Assembly (NCBI GenBank): GCA_039936115.1
Contig: JBDTIZ010000101.1
Span: forward strand, 1-5,782
Origin: DATIJJ01 sp039936115
GTDB taxonomy: Bacteria > Pseudomonadota > Gammaproteobacteria > DSM-16500
Direction: 5' to 3'
Length of the DNA: 5,782 nt
The translations under genes were made by a program, and so were the position numbers. Below, piece after piece: positions 1-5,782 of the stretch. The notes beneath the pieces were generated by a model. That model had not been told where the DNA came from and made no database searches. It saw only the letters and a list, made by a program, of their open reading frames with translations. Each line of letters starts with the position of its first letter. The first letter of the stretch is position 1.

Positions 1-173
1 TACCGCGGCTTGACCGCGGTTTTGCTGCTTTTGTAGGGACGAACCTGTGTGTTCGCCCCGCGGCCTAAATATGCAACATTATTTCTTTGATAGAGAGGGC
101 GAACACGCAGGTTCGCCCCTACAAAAGCAAAAAAAATCTGCAATAACGACGGACAAGCCGCGGGACGACCGCT
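1..173. repeat. Nested inverted-repeat element (MITE/REP-like), possibly cut by the window edge
   Basis: Two arms, 27-59 and 97-128, are inverted copies of each other with 30 of 32 bases matching; the differences are A39 against a G and T49 against a C. They flank a 37-base AT-richer centre. Outside them, CCGCGGCTTG at 3-12 is repeated inverted at 154-163, so the symmetry extends outward with interruptions. Each arm is also a hairpin by itself: 97-104 pairs with 111-118 (8 bp, loop ACGCAG), and 36-44 pairs with 51-59 with one A-C mismatch. The block is GC-rich against an AT-rich background and has no convincing ORF. Short intergenic repeats built from CCGCGG palindromes and GGGCGAAC/GTTCGCCC hairpins are known from several bacterial genomes; membership in a named family is inferred. 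It could act as a transcript-end structure or be a non-autonomous mobile unit. The left boundary is uncertain because it coincides with the window start. Confidence 0.8.
2..20. repeat. CCGCGG palindromic hairpin unit
   Basis: ACCGCGG (2-8) pairs perfectly with CCGCGGT (14-20) around a 5-base loop CTTGA. This makes a compact GC-rich hairpin inside the larger element. The same core returns inverted and slightly diverged near 154-172, so it looks like the terminal unit of the composite repeat. No T-run follows directly, so it is not a classical terminator. Confidence 0.7.
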
Positions 174-215
174 TTTAAAAATAAATGATTGTAAAATCAG
201 AATACCTTTATCAGT

Positions 216-244
216 TTGTCGTTTCACTGCGCTCATTCTAATTT
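216..244 (+). promoter_or_regulatory. Candidate sigma-70 promoter for the GNAT gene
   Basis: TTGTCG (216-221) and TAATTT (239-244) are separated by 17 bases and resemble -35 and -10 boxes. They would start transcription near 251, giving a leader of about 23 bases before the ATG at 274. Each box matches the consensus at only four or so of six positions and the region is AT-rich, so this is a weak inference. Confidence 0.3.
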
Positions 245-273
245 TAATCCCCATTGTTTTGGAAAATTTTAAA

Positions 274-738
274 ATGAATACAATAATCAGAAAAGCGAAT
301 AAAAATGATTTACCAGAGATTGTACACTTACTCGCAAATGACCCGCTGGGCAAAAAACGTGAACTGGATCAAGTGCCACTACCACAGCAATATTTCACAG
401 CATTTGCAGCAATTGAAAATGATACAAATAACTATCTGATCGTGGCTGAACAAGATAAAAAAATTATAGGAACGGCACAATTAACGATTATCACATATTT
501 GACATATCAAGGTGGAAAACGTGGTCAAATTGAAGGAGTGCGTATCGATCAAGCCTATCAAGGAAAAGGTATTGGTAAATTAATGATAGAGTGGGCAATC
601 GCCAAGTCAAAAGAATTGCACTGCCATGTGGTGCAGTTAACTACAGATAAGCAAAGACCTGATGCATTAGAATTTTATAAAAAAATAGGCTTTGTTGCCT
701 CACATGAAGGGATGAAGCTGCATGTTTCTGCTAGTTAG
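274..738 (+). CDS. GNAT family N-acetyltransferase
   Basis: A 154-residue soluble protein made of a single GNAT fold, expected to move an acetyl group from acetyl-CoA to an amine; the substrate cannot be read from the sequence. The acetyl-CoA pyrophosphate loop (motif A) is visible as V89-R-I-D followed by QGKGIG at 96-101. Motif B is DALEFYKKIGF at 130-140, where Y135 is in the usual place of the general acid. The N-terminal LANDPLGKKRE (20-30) and the C-terminal FVASHEGMKL (140-149) are typical of a widespread uncharacterised GNAT subfamily of about this length. I chose the ATG at 274 over an in-frame TTG at 259: family members begin with a few residues before the I-R-x-A strand, and a GGA lies about 10 bases before this ATG. 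The ribosome site is weak. The gene stands alone, about 100 bases before the next one, downstream of the repeat element. The family call is secure; the substrate is unknown. Confidence 0.93.
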   Translation: MNTIIRKANKNDLPEIVHLLANDPLGKKRELDQVPLPQQYFTAFAAIENDTNNYLIVAEQDKKIIGTAQLTIITYLTYQGGKRGQIEGVRIDQAYQGKGIGKLMIEWAIAKSKELHCHVVQLTTDKQRPDALEFYKKIGFVASHEGMKLHVSAS

Positions 739-784
739 CTATTCATTAATATTAATAAAATTGATTGATGCAAGAAACCCTTTT

Positions 785-816
785 CATGATCATGTCACAG
801 CAATAAAAATTATAAA
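785..816 (+). promoter_or_regulatory. Possible -10 box and palindromic operator before the MazG-like gene
   Basis: TATAAA at 811-816 lies 24 bases before the ATG at 840 and could be a -10 element. There is no good -35 at normal spacing. Instead a perfect 10-base palindrome CATGATCATG (785-794) occupies that position and could be a regulator site. Both are short and the region is AT-rich, so chance is a real alternative. Confidence 0.22.
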
Positions 817-839
817 TTTTACCTTCAAAAGAGAGCGAT

Positions 840-1208
840 ATGGATACTTTAGAAAAATTAGCAATGCTTGAAAGAGAAGCAACAGATTTTGGTTTTAAAT
901 GGGGCACGCACGAACAAATCATGGCGCAAATTCGAAGCGAGCTTTCTGAAGTTGAGGTGCATTTAAAAGATAAAGATGCGGATAAGCTGCAAGAAGAAAT
1001 AGGTGATATATTACATGCAGTTTTTTCGTTATGTATTTTTTGTCAAGCTGATCCCAAGCGTACACTCACAAATAGTGTTAATAAATTTGAGCGACGATTT
1101 AATGCCGTTAAACAAATAGTGTCTGAACAGAAATTAAAATCATTAAACGGAAAATCATTTGATGAATTAATGTTTTTCTGGGATAAAGCAAAAGAATTGG
1201 TTGGGTAA
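840..1208 (+). CDS. MazG-like nucleotide pyrophosphohydrolase
   Basis: A 122-residue, all-helical, cytosolic protein. It matches the single-domain MazG-like group, whose members hydrolyse nucleoside triphosphates to monophosphate and pyrophosphate using Mg2+, usually to clear non-canonical or excess nucleotides. The metal-binding pattern is visible as E34-L-S-E37 in the first helix and E53-I-G-D56 in the second, close to the family rule EExxE...ExxD; the leading Glu of the first motif is Ser33 here. LQEEIGDILHAVFSLCIFC (50-68), the following D71-P-x-x-TL, and KFERRFNAV (82-90) are strongly family-like. It is about half the length of E. coli MazG, which has two such domains, so it is a compact stand-alone form rather than a truncation. 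The ATG at 840 has a GAGAG ribosome-binding site (831-835) at suitable spacing. It is not next to a MazF/MazE-type toxin pair, so a toxin-antitoxin role is not indicated. The preferred nucleotide is unknown. Confidence 0.9.
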   Translation: MDTLEKLAMLEREATDFGFKWGTHEQIMAQIRSELSEVEVHLKDKDADKLQEEIGDILHAVFSLCIFCQADPKRTLTNSVNKFERRFNAVKQIVSEQKLKSLNGKSFDELMFFWDKAKELVG

Positions 1209-1216
1209 ACTCGCTA

Positions 1217-1246
1217 TTGTTAATTAGCTTCAGTATGAGTTATAAA
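1217..1246 (+). promoter_or_regulatory. Candidate promoter in the gap before the HAD-domain gene
   Basis: TTGTTA (1217-1222) and TATAAA (1241-1246), with an 18-base spacer, resemble sigma-70 boxes. A start near 1253 would leave a leader of about 200 bases before the HAD-domain gene. The rest of the 250-base gap (1209-1458) has no ORF or RNA gene that I can recognise. It contains only small symmetric pieces: GCTTAAGC at 1354-1361, GGGATCCC at 1365-1372, and a 6-bp stem between 1317-1322 and 1333-1338. No T-tailed terminator for the upstream gene is visible. Confidence 0.3.
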
Positions 1247-1445
1247 GTTTCATGATTACGATTATTTTATCCTCCTTCTAGAGAGGCGCCAGAACCGAGA
1301 ACATGTGAAGTAGCGAATAAGCTGCAAATGGTGCTTATATAACTTATTTATACGCTTAAGCTGCGGGATCCCTTACAAAAAAACGCAATCGACTCGCAAA
1401 CCATTCACAAATATGCGATGATTTCATGAGTAAACATTAACTTGT

Positions 1446-1450
1446 GGGAG
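1446..1450 (+). promoter_or_regulatory. Ribosome-binding site that sets the HAD-protein start
   Basis: GGGAG ends 8 bases before the ATG at 1459, good Shine-Dalgarno spacing. It overlaps the alternative GTG start at 1444, which would add only five residues and has no ribosome site of its own. Confidence 0.65.
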
Positions 1451-1458
1451 CTATCAGC

Positions 1459-3894
1459 ATGGAAGCCGTATCAAGTTCAGAGATTTCTCGTCTCCAATTA
1501 TCGGATGAAAAACTTCATATCCGTGCACGTGATTTATTAACCTATTTTCAGCACTATGCAGATAAAATCAAAGTGCTTTCATTAGACTGTTTTGATACCT
1601 TACTTTGGCGAAAAACTATCGAACCCAAAGATGTTTTTTTCGATATGCAACGCCGCGAAAATTTTCAATCATTAGATATTACTGCAATCAATCGTATCGA
1701 TGCTGAGTCAAATGCGCGTGCCATGATGTATGTGCAAATGGGCCATCATGAGGTGACGTTAAATGACATTTATCGAGTCGGATTTCCTTCTTTGACACAT
1801 CAAGAAATCGATTTGTTAATTGAAGAGGAAATTCTATCTGAAATAGAAGCTTGCTATGCTTATCCACCTATCATTGAACTCATCAGATCGGCACATTCAC
1901 GCGGAATCAAAATAATAATTGTCAGTAATACGTATCTTAAAAAAAATCAATTGAAACGTTTACTCGCGAGTGTTTTACCTGATGATGTACTCACATCTTT
2001 TCATGAAATTTTTTGCTCTTGTGATTATAATCAATCAAAAACAAACGGTCTTTTTAAAACAGTTTTGTCAGAGCTAAATGAACAACCACAAATGATTTTA
2101 CATATTGGCGATAACGAAGCAGCTGACCTTGATTATCCTCGTAAACATGGATTGCATGCATTACACCTAGTACAATTTGATTCCGTACAAACGGAATATC
2201 TACGTTTACAATGTATGTCTGCTGCTATTAACGATACGACAGTTCACCATACACGTTCAATGGCTAGTCCATTTCGTGGATTATTTTCAAGTGCGGTGCT
2301 CGATACAAGCAAACCAGAAAGTATCATTGGTTATATGTCTATCGGTCCTGTGATGTATTCATTTGCACGGTTTCTTGAGCATGAAATTTCACAATTAAAA
2401 AAACAAAATAAGAAACCTAAAATATTATTTATGATGCGAGATGCTTATCTTCCATCCTTAGCATGTGAAGCGCTTTTAGGAGAATTACCCGGGACACGTA
2501 TACGACTTAGCCGATTTAGTTCTATAGCAGCATCCATTCGAAATCGTGAAAACATTGCCGAGTGTTTGGCTAGCGTGTTGGATTCAGGAGAATTTGACGT
2601 TGTTTGCAAACAATTACTTTTGCCACAACATATAACAGATACCTTTTTGGCAAAAGCTGAGTTATCAGCGGATCCAAACGCTACATTTTGTCAACTGGTT
2701 ATGCAAGATCAAATTGTAAATTATATTATTTCACAATCAAAAGCCTACTGGGCACGTCTCAGAAAATATTTGGAAAAAGAAGTGAATATCCAAGAAGGTG
2801 ACACGCTTGTTTTTGTTGATCTGGGATATCTTGGTCGATCACAACGATGGTTAACACCTATTTTACAATCAGAAATGGGTGTCGAAGTCACAGGACGTTA
2901 CTTAATTGTACTCAACTCACCTGAATGGAAAAAAACGCGAAGTGGCTTGATCGATCCTTCTTGGTGCGATGATCGTGTTATGGAAGTCTTAAGCATAGGA
3001 AATACGTTACTCGAAGAGTTATGTTGTAATGACGATAGAAGCGTACTTGATTATGACGAACAAGGTAATCCTATCTACACCGATTCAAGCACAATGAAAG
3101 CGCAACATGATAAAACAAAACGCTTTCAAGCAGAGTGCATCCGATTTATCCATGATGCAAAACATTTTTTTGAAACAGTAGGAGCTGATTTTTCTTTTTC
3201 AATGTTGAGAGATATTGCATTAGCTGAGCTTATTCGTAGAAGTTATTTACCATTACAAACTGAAATTGATTATCTCCAGGAATATCGACATGATGCAAAT
3301 TTAGGAACCAGTTTATACTGCAAGGCGTTTGAGACACCTGACACGGAATTAACTAGCTTGCGCCGACAAGGACTTTGGTTTAAAAATCAGAATCCGTATG
3401 GTTTACGCGCTGCAGGTCTTGAGTTATCACTAACGCTGATGTCAAAACATCGGCATGGTTTTCCAACAAATTTAGCTGATCTTAGTTTAAGACGAGAAAA
3501 TATACTTATCATCCAATCACACAGTGCATTCATTTCTAAAAAAATTATTTCAGCATTTTCTACACATGATGGGTATTTTTCGTTATGGTTTGTGATAGAT
3601 AATCTTGATATGCAGATTGCGATTTTATTCGGATTAAATTATCAGGCACTTCAAATTGAAAGTATTGAACAAATTAAGGCGATGCACTTTCTTAAAGAGA
3701 AGCACAGCAATCATGTACAAGATATCATGCCTACAGCTTTAGTAAATCAGGTGATAAAGAAAGATAATAATTATTATGAGTGTACAGCAAAAACAGGATC
3801 GTTGATTATTCCATTCAAATCAATGCCAGCGCATTCTGGAAAAGTAGTGTTACGTGTTGTATTTAGACCTATAATTAATCGGATAGATAATTGA
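1459..3894 (+). CDS. Large multi-domain protein with N-terminal HAD hydrolase domain (COG5610-like)
   Basis: An 811-residue protein with no signal peptide or membrane segment, so probably cytosolic. Residues about 35-245 form a HAD phosphohydrolase domain with all four motifs: D43-C-F-D46-T47 (motif I, D43 the expected nucleophile), S156-N-T (motif II), K194 (motif III) and G217-D218-N...D223 (motif IV). The position two after the nucleophile is Phe, not Asp, as in many DxFDT-type HAD proteins. Residues about 285-560 resemble the second domain of COG5610 proteins: GYMSIGPVMYSFARFL from about 291, MMRDAYL at 325-331, and VDLGYLGRSQ at about 453-462. COG5610-type genes often lie in surface-polysaccharide clusters, which suggests glycan or phosphosugar chemistry, but no glycosyltransferase is present here. 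The last 250 residues, including HDANLGT at 611-617, I cannot assign. The ATG at 1459 is preferred over the in-frame GTG at 1444 because GGGAG (1446-1450) lies 8 bases before it. The broken hydrolase follows after 8 bases. Confidence 0.85.
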   Translation: MEAVSSSEISRLQLSDEKLHIRARDLLTYFQHYADKIKVLSLDCFDTLLWRKTIEPKDVFFDMQRRENFQSLDITAINRIDAESNARAMMYVQMGHHEVTLNDIYRVGFPSLTHQEIDLLIEEEILSEIEACYAYPPIIELIRSAHSRGIKIIIVSNTYLKKNQLKRLLASVLPDDVLTSFHEIFCSCDYNQSKTNGLFKTVLSELNEQPQMILHIGDNEAADLDYPRKHGLHALHLVQFDSVQTEYLRLQCMSAAINDTTVHHTRSMASPFRGLFSSAVLDTSKPESIIGYMSIGPVMYSFARFLEHEISQLKKQNKKPKILFMMRDAYLPSLACEALLGELPGTRIRLSRFSSIAASIRNRENIAECLASVLDSGEFDVVCKQLLLPQHITDTFLAKAELSADPNATFCQLVMQDQIVNYIISQSKAYWARLRKYLEKEVNIQEGDTLVFVDLGYLGRSQRWLTPILQSEMGVEVTGRYLIVLNSPEWKKTRSGLIDPSWCDDRVMEVLSIGNTLLEELCCNDDRSVLDYDEQGNPIYTDSSTMKAQHDKTKRFQAECIRFIHDAKHFFETVGADFSFSMLRDIALAELIRRSYLPLQTEIDYLQEYRHDANLGTSLYCKAFETPDTELTSLRRQGLWFKNQNPYGLRAAGLELSLTLMSKHRHGFPTNLADLSLRRENILIIQSHSAFISKKIISAFSTHDGYFSLWFVIDNLDMQIAILFGLNYQALQIESIEQIKAMHFLKEKHSNHVQDIMPTALVNQVIKKDNNYYECTAKTGSLIIPFKSMPAHSGKVVLRVVFRPIINRIDN

Positions 3895-3902
3895 ATTTTA
3901 CA

Positions 3903-4428
3903 ATGAAAAAAATCATAACTATACTATAGTTGCTCTGCGCATTTATTTTATTACTATCACTTGTAGGGTTTTATTTAGATGTACGTCCTTTTAAATATAC
4001 GAGCACAGTTAAACCAAGTGATTTAGGAGTTGCTTACGAAAATATCTCGTTTCGTACGCAAGATAATATCTTAATTGATGGATGGTTTATTCCTAATTCA
4101 AGTCAAAATGCAAAAACAATTATTTTACTTCATGGATATCCAGCGGATAAAGGCCCAATTATGGGCACGATTATGTTTGCAAATTGATATAAACAAAATA
4201 TCGCCAGCTAAATTGGCAGAGAAAATAAATATACCAATTCTGTTAATTCATTCGAGATCTGATAATTTTATTCCCTTTTATCATGCCGAATTATTAGAAA
4301 AATCACTGCAGCATAATCCCAATGTAAAAACAATCTTCACTCACAATAAACGCCATGGTGAATTAATAGAAAATCATCAATCAATCATAAAAAAATTCTT
4401 TGATGATAATTTAAAAAAAAGTACGTGA
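3903..4428 (+). pseudogene. Broken alpha/beta-hydrolase gene (nonsense codon, internal deletion, frame change)
   Basis: Reading from the ATG at 3903 gives MKKIITIL, then an in-frame TAG at 3927-3929, then LLCAFILLLSLVGFYLDVRPF in the same frame. The original product therefore began with an N-terminal signal or membrane anchor. The frame continues through a typical start of a serine hydrolase, including LLHGYPADKG with the oxyanion-hole HG at codons 77-78, and stops at TGA 4185-4187. The C-terminal part of the same fold resumes at about 4183 in another frame (+1): IDINKISPAKLAEK, then IPILLIHSRSDNFIP with the triad Asp at 4261-4263, then KRHGELI with the triad His at 4354-4356, ending at TGA 4426-4428. 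The central part with the GxSxG nucleophile elbow is absent; compared with family proteins of about 270 residues, roughly 100 residues are lost. A product lacking the serine could not be an active hydrolase. The gene begins 8 bases after the HAD gene without a clear ribosome site, so it was probably co-transcribed with it. Confidence 0.9.
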
Positions 4429-4437
4429 GCAGACCCA

Positions 4438-4452
4438 ATACTCTATGAGTAT
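4438..4452. terminator. Short hairpin between convergent genes, weak terminator candidate
   Basis: ATACTC (4438-4443) pairs with GAGTAT (4447-4452) around a 3-base loop TAT, in the 34-base gap between the broken hydrolase and the end of the reductase. The position suits a shared terminator. However, the stem has only 6 pairs, is AT-rich, and lacks a T-run on either strand, so function is doubtful. Confidence 0.25.
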
Positions 4453-4462
4453 CAAGATATTA

Positions 4463-5548
4463 TTAACTTTTTGTAAGTACTGTTGTTCTCACAGCGTGTG
4501 TATGAAAATTGTGATTTTGCGGCACAGCAACATTTCTTTGAGAAAACAGCGATGAATGAGCTAGATTAGAAGAATTTCTTACTGGTGGAATTAATTCTTT
4601 CCGCGCTAGAGCGTCCCAAAACTCATGTACGATAGGTTGAGTTGCAAATTTCAGCGACGTTTCAAGTTCAACTACTGTTCTTGCACCAACCACCACTCTT
4701 TCAACTTGCGGATGTTTATGCACAAATTGCATTGCAGCATGAGGTAATGTTACTTGGAAATCAGTACAAAGTGATTTAATCTGTTCAACTTTTTTTAAAA
4801 TATCCGCGCTTGCTTCTGCATATTTGAAAAAAGTATTATTTTCCTGTCCGCTTAAAATACCACCGCCATAAGGCGCTGCAATATAAATCTGGATATTATT
4901 CTCTTTGCATAATGGAAACAACTTGTCTAGTGCAGAATAATCCAGCAAATTATAACACCCAGCCAACATGATACGATCAATCTTAAAACGCCCATCGTTA
5001 ATCAGTTTAATGCAAATATTAATATCATTCGAACCTATACCTATGGCATCAATTCTTTTTTGTTCTTTCAATTCATGAAATGCAAGATGACCATCTCGCA
5101 TAAAATCCTGATAATGCGTTTCATAATTGGCTTTATGTGTACCAATATCCATGTCATGTAAATAATAAGCATGAACATGATCTACACCTAACCGACTTAA
5201 GCTTTGATTAAATGCAGTTTGAATGCCAACTTTGCTGTAATCAAAGGCTTGAGCAAAACCACTTGAAAGAGTGAAACCATTGGTAGTAGATGATTTTTTT
5301 AAACGATCAATAGTTCGACCGCCCTTACTTGTCACCCTGAGCATAGATCGTAGATGAGGTTGTAGATTCAAAGATATCTCAGCCAATAATTCTTCTAACG
5401 CACCATCACCGTAATGAGGAGCGCAATCTATTTCAAAGATGCCGTTCTCTAGTGCAAATTTCACTGTGCGCAAGGATTCTGTTTTAGGTATTTTTGCTTT
5501 ACCCCAATTTGCAAATCCTAGAACAAGTTTATGAGCACGAGATAACAT
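4463..5548 (-). CDS. Aldo/keto reductase, D-threo-aldose 1-dehydrogenase-like
   Basis: A 361-residue cytosolic NAD(P)-dependent oxidoreductase with a complete aldo/keto reductase barrel over residues about 7-322. The catalytic tetrad is intact: D41, Y46 (in IDCAPHYGDG), K75 (TSKGGR) and H131 (YYLHDMD). Other family marks are FDYS at 102-105, SLSRLGVDHV at 116-125, GIGSN at 170-174, LAGCYNLLD at 195-203 and the cofactor-binding VVVGAR at 285-290. FDYS together with LAGxYxLLD is characteristic of the group containing D-threo-aldose (L-fucose) dehydrogenase and pyridoxal 4-dehydrogenase, so a sugar or aldehyde substrate is likely but not fixed by sequence. The canonical protein should end at about FWDALARKELIPP (310-322); a further 39 residues follow. 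The ATG at 5548 is supported by AAGGAAG at 5553-5559. The gene is convergent with the broken hydrolase and transcribed away from the insertion sequence on its right. Its upstream 109 bases contain no strong promoter match. Confidence 0.92.
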   Translation of the reverse strand: MLSRAHKLVLGFANWGKAKIPKTESLRTVKFALENGIFEIDCAPHYGDGALEELLAEISLNLQPHLRSMLRVTSKGGRTIDRLKKSSTTNGFTLSSGFAQAFDYSKVGIQTAFNQSLSRLGVDHVHAYYLHDMDIGTHKANYETHYQDFMRDGHLAFHELKEQKRIDAIGIGSNDINICIKLINDGRFKIDRIMLAGCYNLLDYSALDKLFPLCKENNIQIYIAAPYGGGILSGQENNTFFKYAEASADILKKVEQIKSLCTDFQVTLPHAAMQFVHKHPQVERVVVGARTVVELETSLKFATQPIVHEFWDALARKELIPPVRNSSNLAHSSLFSQRNVAVPQNHNFHTHAVRTTVLTKS

Positions 5549-5552
5549 AATT

Positions 5553-5559
5553 CTTCCTT
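5553..5559 (-). promoter_or_regulatory. Ribosome-binding site of the aldo/keto reductase
   Basis: On the minus strand AAGGAAG precedes the ATG at 5548 by about 4 bases from its last G, with the AGGA core about 6 away. This is the best Shine-Dalgarno match in the window and fixes the start of the reductase. Confidence 0.7.
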
Positions 5560-5657
5560 GATTAGATTTACGAATTGTTTGCAGTGGAGATCAAATGCAA
5601 TCGCAACGACTTCTATTGCACAGGAAATTTATATCATTTAAATGTGGCGGCAACAAG
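5560..5657. other. Intergenic stretch between the reductase and the insertion sequence
   Basis: This stretch should hold the reductase promoter on the minus strand, but no pair of boxes is convincing; the best is TTGATC with a poor TAAATC 18 bases on. A 6-bp inverted repeat, TGCAAT (5596-5601) with ATTGCA (5615-5620), is the only symmetry I see. No ORF of note is present. Confidence 0.4.
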
Positions 5658-5782
5658 CAGGGCAAACGCATCTAAATTTTAGACATATCGTGGCTTAGCA
5701 GCTAATCTTGCGGGTTTACTAAAGCAAGAGAAGACTGAAAATGAACCTGAAAGGATTTCTGAGTTACTTTGAAGAGCTAGAA
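5658..5782 (+). mobile_element. Left end of a probable ISAs1-family insertion sequence, truncated by the window
   Basis: CAGGGCAAACGCATCT starting at 5658 resembles, from memory, the terminal inverted repeats of ISAs1-type elements. About 80 bases later a transposase-like reading frame opens on the plus strand. The distance from terminus to start codon fits a simple insertion sequence. The right end and the flanking target duplication are outside the window, so neither the element's length nor its intactness can be judged. The terminus could be one or two bases off. Confidence 0.6.
5741..5782 (+). CDS. N-terminus of probable ISAs1-family transposase (partial, runs off the end)
   Basis: Only 14 codons are visible: MNLKGFLSYFEELE. 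The LSYFEELE string resembles the start of the transposase-associated N-terminal domain of ISAs1/H-repeat proteins, where a phrase like YF-x-x-L-x-D-P-R is common; the expected D-P-R would lie just beyond the window. The frame has a TAA at 5720-5722 and this is the only ATG after it, so the start is well defined. GAGAAG at 5728-5733 gives a ribosome site 7 bases ahead. The DDE catalytic residues are not in view. The assignment rests on a short string plus the repeat-like terminus 83 bases upstream. Confidence 0.6.
   Translation, partial: MNLKGFLSYFEELE

Noticed and set aside
27..128. CRISPR array, because of repeated units
   Set aside because: There are only two copies, in inverted not direct orientation, with no regular spacers.
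259..273. TTG start adding five residues to the acetyltransferase
   Set aside because: The added residues are not family-like, and the ATG at 274 fits the usual N-terminus.
840..1208. Toxin-antitoxin locus suggested by the MazG-like name
   Set aside because: No small toxin or antitoxin gene lies beside it. The neighbours are an acetyltransferase well separated by 100 bases and a 250-base gap; the acetyltransferase lacks the compact DUF1778-type antitoxin partner expected of GNAT toxins.
3930..4187. A gene starting at TTG 3930 directly after the TAG
   Set aside because: No ribosome site precedes it. The frame upstream reads naturally as the start of a signal or anchor (MKKIITIL), so the TTG is an internal codon after a nonsense mutation.
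4075..4428. A separate 117-residue ORF beginning at the ATG at 4075
   Set aside because: Its first 36 or so codons are out of frame with the hydrolase and have no family character. Only from about 4183 does it read as the hydrolase C-terminus, so it is part of the broken gene rather than an independent one.
5596..5620. Inverted repeat TGCAAT/ATTGCA as an operator for the reductase
   Set aside because: Six-base symmetry with a 13-base gap is expected often by chance in this composition, and no promoter is clearly placed around it.

Overview
This is an AT-rich window (by eye roughly 35-40% GC) carrying short housekeeping or accessory genes from a gammaproteobacterium. Protein style, codon use and the GC-rich palindromic repeat suggest something near the Legionellales/Coxiellales group. 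That placement is a judgement from sequence character, not a database match.

Layout, left to right. Positions 1-173 hold a nested inverted-repeat element: a CCGCGG palindrome unit near each edge and two nearly identical arms of 32 bases facing each other. Next come three intact plus-strand genes: a GNAT N-acetyltransferase (274-738), a small MazG-like nucleotide pyrophosphohydrolase (840-1208), and an 811-residue protein with an N-terminal HAD phosphatase-type domain of the COG5610 kind (1459-3894). Eight bases after it begins a broken alpha/beta-hydrolase gene (3903-4428). That gene has an in-frame stop in its membrane anchor, and a frame change where the middle of the protein, including the nucleophilic serine, is missing. 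Convergent to it is an intact aldo/keto reductase of the D-threo-aldose 1-dehydrogenase-like group (minus strand, 4463-5548) with an unusual 39-residue tail. At the right edge, 5658 onward looks like the left end of an ISAs1-type insertion sequence, with the first 14 codons of its transposase running off the window.

The genes do not form an obvious pathway. The acetyltransferase, the pyrophosphohydrolase and the reductase each look self-standing, with gaps of 100-250 bases that leave room for their own promoters. Only the HAD protein and the broken hydrolase are spaced like an operon. The picture is a small-gene accessory region with a repeat at one end, an insertion sequence at the other and a decaying gene between, which fits a genome undergoing reduction or rearrangement. 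I see no CRISPR array, tRNA, rRNA or recognisable defence system. The least explained parts are the C-terminal third of the HAD protein and the nested repeat.
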